Part shown: piece by piece, positions 18,684 to 27,111 of the stretch
Position numbering within the stretch: the stretch's first letter is position 1
Layout of the letters: the number at the start of each line of letters is the position of its first letter
Assembly: GCF_025979705.1 (NCBI RefSeq)
Contig: NZ_CP110136.1
Span: forward strand, 2,728,001 to 2,792,000
From: Hymenobacter sp. YIM 151858-1
GTDB lineage: Bacteria > Bacteroidota > Bacteroidia > Cytophagales > Hymenobacteraceae
Length of the DNA: 64,000 nt
Reading direction: 5' to 3'
Notes under the pieces: model-generated
What the model was told of the DNA's origin: nothing
The model's database searches: none
The model's input: the letters and a program-made list of their open reading frames with translations, nothing else
Position numbers and translations under genes: made by a program

Positions 18684-19942
18684 GCTTGCGGCGCATCCTG
18701 TTCACCTTTGGCACCCGCCTGGGCGCGGCTTTGCTGAACTTTGGCCTGGTGTGGCTCACGGCCCGCTGGCTGGGCGCTGAGGGCCGCGGGCAGGTTAGCC
18801 TGTTCACCATCGACCGCACGCTGCTGCTGCTGTTTGCCGGCTTGGTGGGTGGCTCGTCGCTGATTTACCTGGCACCTAGGCGCAACCTGTGGCACCTGCT
18901 GCTGCCCGCCTACGCCTGGTCGGCACTGATTGGCCTGCTGGGCACGGCAGCCGTGTGGTGGTGGCGGCGGCCAAGCCCTGGGTATTCGGCTTACTTGTTG
19001 GTGGCTACTTTAGTTGAAGGCTTCGTGCTGGTGCACTTGCAGCTGCTGCTGGGCCGCCGGCAAGAGCGGCTCTACAACCTCGTTATTCTGCTGCAGAGTG
19101 CCGGTATAGCGCTGGGGCTAACTGCCGCTTTTTTTATGCTGCAATGGCGCAGCGCCACGGCCTACTACGCCGCCCATGTGCTTACCTACGCTGCCATTTG
19201 GGCACTTACCGCCCGAATGCTGCAGCAACAGCCCGACCGGCCCGCGGGGCATGGCAAACGCTGGCGCTTTGTAGCGCGCGAGCTGGCCCGGCACAGCCGC
19301 GGCGCGCATTTCTCCAACATTGTGGGGTTTGCCAACTACCGCCTGGGGTTCTACTTCGTGGCGGCCTGGGTGGGCACGGGCGCCGTGGGCGTACTCTCGG
19401 TGGGCGTGGCGCTGGCCGAAGCCGTGTGGCTGATTCCGCGCAGCATTTCGCAGGTGCAGTACGTCGATACTGTTTACCGCACCAACCATGCCGCGCCTGT
19501 TCAGGCCACCGTTCGGGCGGTGCGGTTAGCGGTGGTGCTGAGCGCCCTGGCCGTGCTGGCGCTGGCCTTGGTACCCGCTCAATGGTTGGCTGCCGTGTTC
19601 GGCCGCGACTTCGCGGGCGCCCAACGCGTTATTTGGGCGCTGGCCCTAGGGGTTGTGGCGTTCAGCATGCACATGCAGCTGAGCGCCTTTTTCGCCGGCA
19701 CGGCCCAATACCGCACCAACAACCTGGCGGCCGTGCTGGGGTTGGGCCTCACATTGGTGAGCTGTTTCGCCTTCGTTCCGCAGTACGGCGCGGCGGGTGC
19801 CGCCTGGGCGGCCACGGTTTCGTACCTAGGCTCCACGGTGTGGCTGGCCTGGCAATTTGTGCGTGCGGCAGGCATCGGCCCCGCCGAGCTGCTGCCCCGC
19901 CCCGCCGATGTGGCCTTGCTGCTGCAACGGGTGCGCCACTAG
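18680..19942 (+). CDS. Polysaccharide flippase-like membrane protein
   Basis: A 420-residue protein with about 12 hydrophobic segments, resembling the MOP-superfamily (Wzx-like) exporters of lipid-linked polysaccharide units. The N-terminus LFTFGTRLGAALLNFGLVWLTARWLGAEGRGQVSLF is typical of this group. It would move undecaprenyl-linked glycans across the inner membrane. It overlaps the upstream glycosyltransferase by ATGA and meets the MoxR gene tail-to-tail with a 4-bp overlap. Substrate unknown. Confidence 0.8.
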   Translation: MSLRRILFTFGTRLGAALLNFGLVWLTARWLGAEGRGQVSLFTIDRTLLLLFAGLVGGSSLIYLAPRRNLWHLLLPAYAWSALIGLLGTAAVWWWRRPSPGYSAYLLVATLVEGFVLVHLQLLLGRRQERLYNLVILLQSAGIALGLTAAFFMLQWRSATAYYAAHVLTYAAIWALTARMLQQQPDRPAGHGKRWRFVARELARHSRGAHFSNIVGFANYRLGFYFVAAWVGTGAVGVLSVGVALAEAVWLIPRSISQVQYVDTVYRTNHAAPVQATVRAVRLAVVLSALAVLALALVPAQWLAAVFGRDFAGAQRVIWALALGVVAFSMHMQLSAFFAGTAQYRTNNLAAVLGLGLTLVSCFAFVPQYGAAGAAWAATVSYLGSTVWLAWQFVRAAGIGPAELLPRPADVALLLQRVRH

Positions 19943-20931
19943 CTGATGGGCACTTTCCGCAGCATGGCCTCGATCAAATCCTGGGTGCGTACGCCGTCGG
20001 CTTCGGCTTCGTAAGTGAGCATGATGCGGTGGTTGAGCACGTCGGCCGCTACGTCTTTGATGTCCTCGGGCAACACGTAGTCGCGCTCATCAAAGAAGGC
20101 CACGGTGCGCGCCGCGCGGTGCAGGGCAATGCTGGCCCGGGGGCTTACGCCGTACTGCACGTATTGGGCAAATTCGCCTAGGTCGTACTCGGCCGGTTTG
20201 CGCGTGGCAAACACCAGCTCGATGATGTACTTCTCCAGCGTATCCGAAATCTGTACCTGGTTGATCAGCCCCCGAATGCCAAAAATATCCTCCTTGGTGA
20301 GCACGGCCTGCACGTCGCTGCTGTAGCTGAGGTTGGCCATGCGGCGCATCACTTCCAGCTCCTCGGCCTTCTTCAGGTAGTCCACAAACACCTTCATCAT
20401 AAAGCGGTCGACCTGCGCCTCAGGCAAGGGGTACGTGCCTTCCTGCTCCACTGGGTTTTGCGTAGCCAGCACCAGAAAAGGCAAATCGAGCGGATACGTG
20501 GTTTCGCCGATGGTTACCTGCTTTTCCTGCATGGCCTCGAGCAGGGCGCTTTGCACCTTGGCAGGCGAGCGGTTTACCTCGTCGGCCAGCACCAGGTTGG
20601 CGAAGATGGGACCCTTCTTCACCTCAAACTCCGACTGCGTCTGGTTGTAAATCATGGTGCCCACCAAATCCGAAGGCAGCAGATCAGGCGTGAACTGTAC
20701 CCGCTGAAAGTGCAGGTGCAGCACCTGCGCCAGCGTGCTGATGGTGAGCGTTTTGGCCAGGCCCGGCACCCCTTCGAGCAAGATATGTCCGCCGGTAAAC
20801 AGGCCGATCAGCAGCCGGTTGAGCATGTACTGCTGCCCCACCACCACTTTGCCTACTTCGGTAAATACCTGCCGGATCTTCTGCTGGTAGTGCTGGGTGA
20901 GGTCGGCGGGCGAGGAAAGGTTTTCGGACAT
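19939..20931 (-). CDS. MoxR-family AAA+ ATPase
   Basis: A 330-residue cytoplasmic AAA+ chaperone-like ATPase. Walker A GVPGLAKT (about residues 54-61), Walker B LVLADEVNR, sensor-1 LATQNPVEQEGTYPLPEAQVDRF, and a C-terminal lid domain with YGVSPRAS. MoxR proteins usually work with von Willebrand factor A proteins to activate or assemble other complexes, but no such partner is adjacent: upstream lies the divergent exosortase gene. Confidence 0.92.
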   Translation of the reverse strand: MSENLSSPADLTQHYQQKIRQVFTEVGKVVVGQQYMLNRLLIGLFTGGHILLEGVPGLAKTLTISTLAQVLHLHFQRVQFTPDLLPSDLVGTMIYNQTQSEFEVKKGPIFANLVLADEVNRSPAKVQSALLEAMQEKQVTIGETTYPLDLPFLVLATQNPVEQEGTYPLPEAQVDRFMMKVFVDYLKKAEELEVMRRMANLSYSSDVQAVLTKEDIFGIRGLINQVQISDTLEKYIIELVFATRKPAEYDLGEFAQYVQYGVSPRASIALHRAARTVAFFDERDYVLPEDIKDVAADVLNHRIMLTYEAEADGVRTQDLIEAMLRKVPIS

Positions 20932-21071
20932 GAAAATGCAGCTGAGCGATAGGTTAAAAGTACGATGCGGTGGCTAAGCCCCCAGTGCCCAACGCAAATA
21001 TGGCTCGAAACCATTGCCCCCGTGCTATTTCAGCGCGCGCAGCCTTTTGCTGACCAACGAGGCAAGCCCCG

Positions 21072-21079
21072 TACTTTTG
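21072..21079 (+). promoter_or_regulatory. -7 box immediately upstream of exosortase X
   Basis: TACTTTTG, a full TAnnTTTG match, ends only 4 nt before the ATG at 21084, so the mRNA may be almost leaderless. Confidence 0.5.
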
Positions 21080-21083
21080 CTTT

Positions 21084-21614
21084 ATGCACGATCGTACTCC
21101 CAACCACCGGGCGCTCCTGCGCTTTGCGCTTTCGGCCGGGGCGCTTTACCTGCTGTGGTACGTCGGCTACGAGCTGTGGCTGAGGCCCGCCGGTAAGCTC
21201 GACGAGGCGTTGTCGCTCAACCTGGCCTCGGTAAGCGCGGCGGTGCTGCGGGCGGTAAGCGTGCCCGCGGCGGCCGCCGGCCGCATGGTGCTGGTGGCGG
21301 GCAAACCGGCCGTGTGGGTCGGCGACCCCTGCAATGGCCAGGTGCTGTACGCGTTGTTTGTGGGCTTTATCCTGGCTTTTCCGGGGGGCAGCTGGCGGCG
21401 CAAGCTGCCGTTTATGGCCCTTGGTATACTGGCCATTTACGGGCTCAACATTGTGCGGGTAGGAGCCCTTACGCTCAACCATTTGTATTCGCGCGGCACC
21501 GTCGATTTCAACCACCACTACACCTTCACGTTTGTGGTGTACGGCTGCATTTTCCTGCTCTGGATGCTCTGGGTACGCCGTTTTGCCTCGCCGCAGGTGC
21601 CCAGCCATGCGTAA
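21084..21614 (+). CDS. xrtX: Exosortase family protein, XrtX type
   Basis: Exosortases are multi-pass membrane transpeptidases that process proteins carrying C-terminal sorting signals and are usually linked to exopolysaccharide. The 176-residue protein has several transmembrane segments and the three catalytic-type residues in order: Cys83 in GDPCNGQ, Arg125 in NIVRVGALT and His144/145 in FNHHYTF. Length and pairing with the next gene match the XrtX group of Bacteroidota. The next gene overlaps it by 8 nt. Glycosyltransferase and flippase genes upstream fit an envelope polysaccharide role. Confidence 0.85.
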   Translation: MHDRTPNHRALLRFALSAGALYLLWYVGYELWLRPAGKLDEALSLNLASVSAAVLRAVSVPAAAAGRMVLVAGKPAVWVGDPCNGQVLYALFVGFILAFPGGSWRRKLPFMALGILAIYGLNIVRVGALTLNHLYSRGTVDFNHHYTFTFVVYGCIFLLWMLWVRRFASPQVPSHA

Positions 21615-22107
21615 CCCTGCGGCCCTAGGTGCCCTGCCAAGGCTGCTGCGCGTGGGGCTGGCGCTGGTGTTGGCGGCGGTGCTTTTTTGGGCCGGCACCC
21701 ACGATGCCGTGGCCATAACGGCCTTGGCCAGGTTCTGGGCCTCGGCAGCCGAAACCCTAGGTCTGCAGAGCGGGTTCTGGCGCGAGCAGCCAAACCCGGC
21801 GTACGCATTGCCGGGCTTTACCAGCCTGCCGGCCAAGTTTACGTACGGTGCAGGCTACAGCTTCACTTGTTTGCTGCTGCTGCTGGTACTCACGCCGGCG
21901 CGCACCTGGCGGGTTGGCGCGGGCATCTACGGCGGGTTGTTTTTGCTGAGCATCGTGCTGGTGCTGGTGGGCAAGGCGGCAGGCAGCACCAGCCCGGCCT
22001 TCGCCCTGGGGCGCCCCATTATCGACCTCACGCTAAACCCGCTGCCCGTTATCGTGCTAACCCCGCTCATGCACTGGCTGTACCCCGCTGGCAGGCAACG
22101 CGCCTAG
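21607..22107 (+). CDS. XrtX-associated membrane protein
   Basis: A 166-residue membrane protein with four to five hydrophobic segments, translationally coupled to exosortase X by an 8-nt overlap. A protein of this kind is the conserved neighbour of XrtX in Bacteroidota. A central periplasmic-looking stretch (WREQPNPAYALPGFTSLPAKFTYGAGYS) separates the helices. No catalytic motif is visible. Its TAG stop lies within CCTAGGT. The ATG at 21607 was chosen for this overlap; an in-frame start upstream would lie within the exosortase gene. Confidence 0.7.
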   Translation: MRNPAALGALPRLLRVGLALVLAAVLFWAGTHDAVAITALARFWASAAETLGLQSGFWREQPNPAYALPGFTSLPAKFTYGAGYSFTCLLLLLVLTPARTWRVGAGIYGGLFLLSIVLVLVGKAAGSTSPAFALGRPIIDLTLNPLPVIVLTPLMHWLYPAGRQRA

Positions 22108-22243
22108 GTACCGCGGCGGGCATTGGTGCCGGGCAGCCGCACGGGCCTGCCTTCGGGTACAAAACACCGGGCAGCATCCGACGTAGTTACGGGCAAGGTG
22201 CTTATTTTAGCAATTCTTCTGTTTCTCCACTGCCGCTTTGCCG

Positions 22244-22978
22244 ATGCCCAACCCGTCTACTCGTCTTCGTTGCCTGATCATCGACGATAACGAAATCAAC
22301 CGCCTCACCCTCGAGCACTTTGTCGAAATGACGGAGTCGCTGGAGCTGGTTGCTTCGTTGCCCGATGCGGTGCAGGCCCTCAACCTGCTGCGGGCAGGCG
22401 CGCAAGTTGATTTGTTGTTGCTCGACATCGAAATGCCCCAGCTCAGCGGCCTCGATCTGGTACGCGTGCTGCCCGAGCCGCAACCCCAGGTGATACTCGT
22501 AACCAGCCACGCCAACTTCGCCGTCGATGCGTTTGAGCTGCAGGTACTCGATTACCTGGTGAAGCCCGTGGAGTACAGCCGCTTCAGCAAAGCCATCAAC
22601 CGCGCCGTGGAGCAGCAGCAAACGGCCGCCGCGGCCGCCGCCACGCCCTCGAACGTAGAAGCCAACGACTCGACGCTGTTCGTAAAAACGAACAACAAGC
22701 TGCTGCGCCTCGACTTCAACGACGTGCTGTTTATCGAGGCCATGTCGACGTACTCGGTGCTGGTTACGCCCAAGCAAAAGCACATCGTGTACATCACCCT
22801 GAAGGCGCTGGAAGAGCGGCTACCCTTCTCGCACTTTATGCGCGTGCACCGCTCCTACATGGTGAATATGCAGCGCGTGGAGTCGGTGCAGGACAACATG
22901 CTGCAGCTGGGCAACCACGAGGTGCCCGTCGGCAAATCCTACCAGGAGGAGTTCTACGAGCGGCTACGCAGCCTTTAA
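22244..22978 (+). CDS. LytTR-family response regulator
   Basis: A 244-residue transcription regulator. The receiver domain (about 8-120) has the acidic pair in LIIDDNE, phospho-acceptor Asp61 in LLLLDIEMPQLSG, and the lysine in DYLVKPVEY. An alanine- and glutamine-rich linker leads to a LytTR DNA-binding domain (about 145-244: FVKTNNKLLRLDFNDVLFIEA...HFMRVHRSYMVNM). No LytS-type kinase adjoins it; the convergent hybrid kinase downstream is a different type. The ATG at 22244 is preferred over TTG at 22238. Confidence 0.92.
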   Translation: MPNPSTRLRCLIIDDNEINRLTLEHFVEMTESLELVASLPDAVQALNLLRAGAQVDLLLLDIEMPQLSGLDLVRVLPEPQPQVILVTSHANFAVDAFELQVLDYLVKPVEYSRFSKAINRAVEQQQTAAAAAATPSNVEANDSTLFVKTNNKLLRLDFNDVLFIEAMSTYSVLVTPKQKHIVYITLKALEERLPFSHFMRVHRSYMVNMQRVESVQDNMLQLGNHEVPVGKSYQEEFYERLRSL

Positions 22979-22990
22979 CCTGATGAAACA

Positions 22991-23038
22991 AAACAGCCGG
23001 GGCGGGCCGAAGTGTAATTCGGCCCGCCCCGGCTGTTT
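22991..23038. terminator. Bidirectional terminator between convergent genes
   Basis: A 21-bp perfect stem (22991-23011 with 23018-23038) with a 6-nt loop begins with AAA and ends with TTT, so it can work on both strands, for the LytTR regulator and the hybrid kinase. Confidence 0.85.
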
Positions 23039-23053
23039 CGCACCCATTACCAC

Positions 23054-26000
23054 CTAGGCGGCGGGTAGCTCGGCGGGCAGTTCGCTCAGCACCCGCGCTA
23101 CCACGGCTACCAAATGCTGCACGGCATCGTGGTAGGTTTTCTGATCGTGGGCGCTGAGCAGCGTGGTGTGGCGCGCGGCTTCGAGCAGGCGCACGGCCTC
23201 GTCGACCTGCTGCACGCCCAACGACGACAACGACGGCTTGATGTGGTGCACCAGCCCGGCCACGGCCACCCAGTCGGCAGCCGCAGCGGCAGCTTCAATC
23301 TGAGCCACGCTCCCGGGCATGTTTTCCAGAAACGACTGAATGATGCGGTGCACGAAGGTCTCCTTGCCGCGCGCCATCTCGCGGAGGCGCGTGAGGTCGT
23401 AGCTGCGTTGGGGGCGCTTAACCAGCGTCTCCAGCTTCTGATACAGCTCGGCTTCGTCGAAGGGTTTGGCCAGCGTATCGTTCATGCCGGCCGCCAGGTA
23501 CCGCTCGTTATCCGAGCGGAAGGCGTTGGCCGTAAGCGCCAGCACCGGCACCTGGGCCTTGGCGGCGTCGGCATTGGCCCTGATGGCCGCCGTGGCCTCC
23601 ATGCCGTTCATGCCGGGCATCTGAATGTCCATCAGCACCGCGTCGTAGCGGTTTTGCTCGAACAACGCCAGCGCCTCAAACCCGTCGGCGGCTTCGTCAA
23701 CCACCACGTTCCACTCTTCCAGCAGCATGCGCGCAATGTTGCGGTTGATTTCGTTGTCCTCCACCAGCAGCACCCGCTTGCCTGCTAAAGCCGTGGTTGC
23801 GGCTGGCGCGGCCGGCTCGGCAACCGGCGGCGTAACCATGCGGGTTTTGGGCAGCGTTACCGTAAACGCAAACGTGCTGCCGCGCCCCATTTCGCTTTCT
23901 ACGCGCATGGTGCCGCCCAGCTGCTCCACCAGCGCCCGGCTGATGCTCAGACCTAGGCCCGTGCCGCCGAAGTTGCGGGTGGTATCGGCATAGGCCTGGG
24001 TAAAGTCCTCAAAAATGCGCTCCAGGCGGTCGGGCGGAATGCCAGGGCCGGTGTCGCTCACGCTGAACTCGACGGTAAGGGTTTCGTCGGTTTCCGTGAG
24101 CAGGCGCCCCGCCACCGACACGCTCCCGCGCTGCGTAAACTTTACCGCGTTGGCCACCAAGTTGATCAGAATCTGGTTGAGGCGGTGCGGGTCGCCGATA
24201 ACCCAAGGGTACGGGCAGGTAAGCCTGAGCGGCTGCGCCAGAAACGTGAGGCCTTTCTGAGCCGCTTGCAGCGCCAGGCCCTGCACGGCCCCGCCCATCG
24301 AGTCGCAGAGGTTAAAGGGCGTTTGCTCGAACTCCATCTTGCCCGAGGTGATTTTCGCCATGTCGAGCACGTCGTTTACCAACGCCAGCAAGTGCTGCCC
24401 CGATTTGCGAATCACGTTCAGCTGCTCGGTTTGCTGAGCGTCCAGCTGGGTTTTGGCCAGCAGGTTGGCGTAGCCCAGCACTCCGTTCAGGGGGGTACGT
24501 ATTTCGTGGCTCATATTGGCCAGGAAGTTCTCGCGGGCGCGCGCCGCAGCATGGGCGGCTTCCGTGGCGCGCTTCAGGTCGGTAATGTCGGTGCTTACGC
24601 CCAAAACCTGCACACTGCCGTCGGGGCGCAGCAGCGGGCGCTTTATGGTCTGAAACCAGCGTACCTCGCCCGAGGGCAAGGTAAACGAGTCTTCGCGCAT
24701 CAGCTCTTCGCCGGTTTGCAGCACGTACTGGTCGGCAGCGGCGTAGTGCGCCTGCTCCTGCGCCTGCACCGTGGTGGGGTCCTGGGTAAGCGCCAGCCGA
24801 TCCTGCGAGCTTTCGGTGAGTTGGCGCATGGCCCGGTTGCTGAACTGCACGTTGCCGTCGGCGCTGCGCACGTAAATCAGGCTCGGAGAGGTGTCGAGCA
24901 CCTGTTGCACAAAAGCCTGCTGCTCGCGGAGCTCGGCCTCGCTCAGGCGCAATTTTTCCTCGGCTACCCGCTGCTCGGTAGTGTCGCTCCCGTATCCGAT
25001 CATCATCTGCAGCTGCCCGCTGTGGTCGTACACGGGCTGGTAGTGCCGCTGGGCATACTCCAGTTGCCCGTTGGGCTTCACCAGCTGCTCCTCAAAGGCC
25101 ACCCGCTCGCCGGTGGCTTTGGCCTGCTCGAATAGCTGCCAGCGGCTCGCCGCTACCTGCTCGGGGCGGCCGCGGTAAGCGCAGTAATCGAAATCGGTTT
25201 TGCCTATTATCCAGCGGCGCACCTCCGGGTTTTTGATAGCCCCGGGGTTGGCAAACATGTAGCGATGCTCAGCGTCGAGCACGGCTACATCGGCAGGCAA
25301 ATGCCTGAGGATCGACTCGTAAAACTCGCGCTGCTGCGCCAGTTGCAGCTCGGCCTCGCGCTGGGCGGTATTGTCGAGCCCAAAGCCCAGCATCATGTAG
25401 AACGCGCCATCGGGGTGCGCAATGGCCTTGAAAAACCGGTTGTGAAAGGTGCGGCCGTTTTCGGTCGGGGTCTGGTCTTCCCACACCACCACTTCGCGCT
25501 CGGCCACGGCTCTATCGAACATGCGGTGCCGGTGCTCGGCCAGCTCGATGGGGTAGCCAAACTGCTCGCAGTATTCCTTTACCGTTCGGCCAATCAGCCA
25601 TTGCCGGGCTTCGGCGCTGGGCACGGCCTGCGGGTTGGCGTAAATGTAGCGCCGGTCAGCATCCAGCGTCACTACCTCCACGGGCAGCTCGTCGAGGATA
25701 TTGCTGTAAAAACGCTGCTCCTGCGCCAATTGCTGCTCGGCGCGGCGGCGCTCGGTTACATCAATAAAATAGAGGTTTACGTAGCCCTCCGGCTGCACCG
25801 GCGAGCCGTGCAGCGTGTATTGCCGACCTAGGGCCTCTACCTCCTGCTGCACGAGTTGCTGTTCCCGAAGCACCTCCCGCGTCATTTCGCGCAGGCGTCC
25901 ACTCACGTAGCGCTTTTCGTCGATAGTAAGCGAGTTCCAGAGCTTCCAGCCGGCCGGGTTGCTGTACAGAAACTGCCCGGCGGCGTCTACTTGCAGAATG

Positions 26001-26134
26001 GGGTTCGGGTTTTGATCGGGTATCCGTGCTCGTAGCTCCAATTCACGAATGCGGGCTTGGGCAAGCGTCAACGCCTCCTGCAAATCGGTATCCGGTTTTC
26101 GTACTGAATCTGTTTGGTTATCGGAGGAGTTCAT
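23054..26134 (-). CDS. Multi-PAS hybrid histidine kinase with receiver and HPt domains
   Basis: A 1,026-residue sensor with no clear membrane segment, probably cytoplasmic. Four PAS-type domains come first (PNPILQVDAAGQFLYSNPAG, ILDELPVEVVTLDADRRYIYANP, ILRHLPADVAVLDAEHRYMFANP, VLDTSPSLIYVRSADGNVQFSN). HisKA has NMSHEIRTPLNG (about His541), followed by HATPase_c (GTGLGLSISRALVEQLGG). The receiver has VLMDIQMPGMNG (about Asp834), and a C-terminal HPt has LVHHIKPSLSSLG (about His963). The phosphorelay is therefore self-contained up to a final partner that is not adjacent. The ATG at 26134 was chosen over one at 26257, which would add 41 unrelated residues. The TAG stop lies in CCTAGG. Confidence 0.9.
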   Translation of the reverse strand: MNSSDNQTDSVRKPDTDLQEALTLAQARIRELELRARIPDQNPNPILQVDAAGQFLYSNPAGWKLWNSLTIDEKRYVSGRLREMTREVLREQQLVQQEVEALGRQYTLHGSPVQPEGYVNLYFIDVTERRRAEQQLAQEQRFYSNILDELPVEVVTLDADRRYIYANPQAVPSAEARQWLIGRTVKEYCEQFGYPIELAEHRHRMFDRAVAEREVVVWEDQTPTENGRTFHNRFFKAIAHPDGAFYMMLGFGLDNTAQREAELQLAQQREFYESILRHLPADVAVLDAEHRYMFANPGAIKNPEVRRWIIGKTDFDYCAYRGRPEQVAASRWQLFEQAKATGERVAFEEQLVKPNGQLEYAQRHYQPVYDHSGQLQMMIGYGSDTTEQRVAEEKLRLSEAELREQQAFVQQVLDTSPSLIYVRSADGNVQFSNRAMRQLTESSQDRLALTQDPTTVQAQEQAHYAAADQYVLQTGEELMREDSFTLPSGEVRWFQTIKRPLLRPDGSVQVLGVSTDITDLKRATEAAHAAARARENFLANMSHEIRTPLNGVLGYANLLAKTQLDAQQTEQLNVIRKSGQHLLALVNDVLDMAKITSGKMEFEQTPFNLCDSMGGAVQGLALQAAQKGLTFLAQPLRLTCPYPWVIGDPHRLNQILINLVANAVKFTQRGSVSVAGRLLTETDETLTVEFSVSDTGPGIPPDRLERIFEDFTQAYADTTRNFGGTGLGLSISRALVEQLGGTMRVESEMGRGSTFAFTVTLPKTRMVTPPVAEPAAPAATTALAGKRVLLVEDNEINRNIARMLLEEWNVVVDEAADGFEALALFEQNRYDAVLMDIQMPGMNGMEATAAIRANADAAKAQVPVLALTANAFRSDNERYLAAGMNDTLAKPFDEAELYQKLETLVKRPQRSYDLTRLREMARGKETFVHRIIQSFLENMPGSVAQIEAAAAAADWVAVAGLVHHIKPSLSSLGVQQVDEAVRLLEAARHTTLLSAHDQKTYHDAVQHLVAVVARVLSELPAELPAA

Positions 26135-26345
26135 CTCTGCGGTGCAGGCGTAGGATTGGCAAAGCGCAAGCAACACGTAATAAGAGCAATTTGCTCCGAT
26201 GCTTGCCGAACGCGTGTAATTGCTCTGCAAACAGCAGCTTTTTCTCGCTGAATGCATTAAACGGTGTCTGGCACCATCATTATGAATTCGCTACTACGTA
26301 GCTCCTTACCGGACACAGTAGGATTCGACGGGTATTCTGGCAAAT

Positions 26346-26379
26346 AAAAAAGCCCGTTGGCCTATGACCAACGGGCTTA
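26346..26379 (-). terminator. Terminator after tRNA-Leu
   Basis: AGCCCGTTGG pairs with CCAACGGGCT around a 7-nt loop; on the minus strand the stem is followed by a run of T. It ends the tRNA-Leu transcript. Confidence 0.8.
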
Positions 26380-26383
26380 ATTG

Positions 26384-26467
26384 TACCAGAGACGGGAATC
26401 GAACCCGTACTTCCTTGCGGAAAAGGGATTTTAAGTCCCTCGTGTCTACCAGTTCCACCACTCCGGC
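26384..26467 (-). tRNA. tRNA-Leu, anticodon UAA
   Basis: Cloverleaf on the minus strand: 5' GCCGGAG acceptor arm pairing with CTCTGGT, D arm with GGTAGACACG, anticodon stem GGGAC/ATCCC-type with loop containing TTAAAAT (anticodon TAA), a long variable arm (TTTTCCGCAAGGAA) typical of class II tRNAs, and T arm GGGTTCGATTCCC. The 3' CCA is not encoded. Confidence 0.93.
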
Positions 26468-26485
26468 AAGTGCAGCGAACCTGCA

Positions 26486-26493
26486 CAAAAGTA
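26486..26493 (-). promoter_or_regulatory. -7 box for tRNA-Leu
   Basis: TACTTTTG on the minus strand, 18 nt upstream of the tRNA-Leu 5' end, matches TAnnTTTG. Confidence 0.6.
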
Positions 26494-26528
26494 AAAAAGG
26501 ACGCTGCCTGTGCGCAACGTCCTTTTTT
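26494..26528 (-). terminator. Terminator after tRNA-Gly (proximal copy)
   Basis: AAAAAAGGACG faces CGTCCTTTTTT across a 12-14 nt loop; read on the minus strand it ends in a T run. It lies between tRNA-Gly and the tRNA-Leu promoter. Confidence 0.8.
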
Positions 26529-26529
26529 G

Positions 26530-26602
26530 AGCGGGAGACGAGGTTCGAACTCGCGACCTCGACCTTGGCAAGGTCGCGCTCTACCAACTGAGCTACTCTC
26601 GC
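26530..26602 (-). tRNA. tRNA-Gly, anticodon GCC (copy 1)
   Basis: Minus-strand cloverleaf: GCGAGAG acceptor, D arm AGCTCAGTTGGTAGAGC, anticodon arm GACCTTGCCAAGGTC with GCC, T arm GCGAGTTCGAACCTCGT and 3' acceptor strand CTCCCGC. CCA is not encoded. Acceptor position 4 is an A-C mismatch, which also occurs in the second copy. Confidence 0.92.
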
Positions 26603-26636
26603 TTGAGGTCAACCGCCGTAGTGGCGTTTGATGATG

Positions 26637-26668
26637 CAAAGGTACAACAAGACTTTTCTTGTTGTCAA
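26637..26668 (-). promoter_or_regulatory. Promoter of tRNA-Gly copy 1
   Basis: On the minus strand TACCTTTG (26637-26644) is preceded at 21 nt by TTG (26666-26668). The spacer contains an 8-bp inverted repeat (ACAACAAG/CTTGTTGT). Confidence 0.6.
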
Positions 26669-26717
26669 GAGCGAAGCAAAAAATCTATACAGATAGGCTT
26701 GCTCTCCATTAAAACAA

Positions 26718-26752
26718 AAAAGAGGAGGCTACCGAAGCAACATCCTCTTTTG
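26718..26752 (-). terminator. Terminator after tRNA-Gly (distal copy)
   Basis: AAGAGGA-type arms pair around a CTTCGG-containing loop; read on the minus strand the hairpin runs into a T-rich tail (TTTTTTGTTTT). Confidence 0.75.
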
Positions 26753-26825
26753 AGCGGGAGACGAGGTTCGAACTCGCGACCTCGACCTTGGCAAGGTCGC
26801 GCTCTACCAACTGAGCTACTCTCGC
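26753..26825 (-). tRNA. tRNA-Gly, anticodon GCC (copy 2)
   Basis: Identical over the full tRNA to the copy at 26530-26602, including the A-C mismatch in the acceptor stem. The roughly 45 nt upstream, including the TACCTTTG box, are also duplicated apart from one inserted T, so the unit arose by a recent tandem duplication. Confidence 0.92.
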
Positions 26826-26860
26826 TTGAGGTCAACCGCCGTAGTGGCGTTTTGATGATG

Positions 26861-26890
26861 CAAAGGTAAAGCGTGATTTCAGGAAGTCAA
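26861..26890 (-). promoter_or_regulatory. Promoter of tRNA-Gly copy 2
   Basis: Minus-strand TACCTTTG (26861-26868) with TTG at 26888-26890, a 19-nt gap. The stretch from here to the mutS stop at 27112 contains only a small T-tailed hairpin near 26930-26956 on the plus strand and no gene. Confidence 0.6.
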
Positions 26891-27111
26891 GCGTTGAAGC
26901 CTAAAAAATCAGAGCAAAAGCCTTTTATCCCTCATTATGAGGCACTTTTTTTTACTAATACCCCAAGGCGAGCCTGCGCTTAGGAAGGAGCAAAGCCAGT
27001 ATAAACAGGTTCTTAAAAGCCAACAATTAGCGCATCGAGCAGCAAAAGCAAAGCCCGTCGGGTGCTACCAGAGCAGGCCTTACTGTTTCATCACCTGGCT
27101 TGCTTTGGCAC

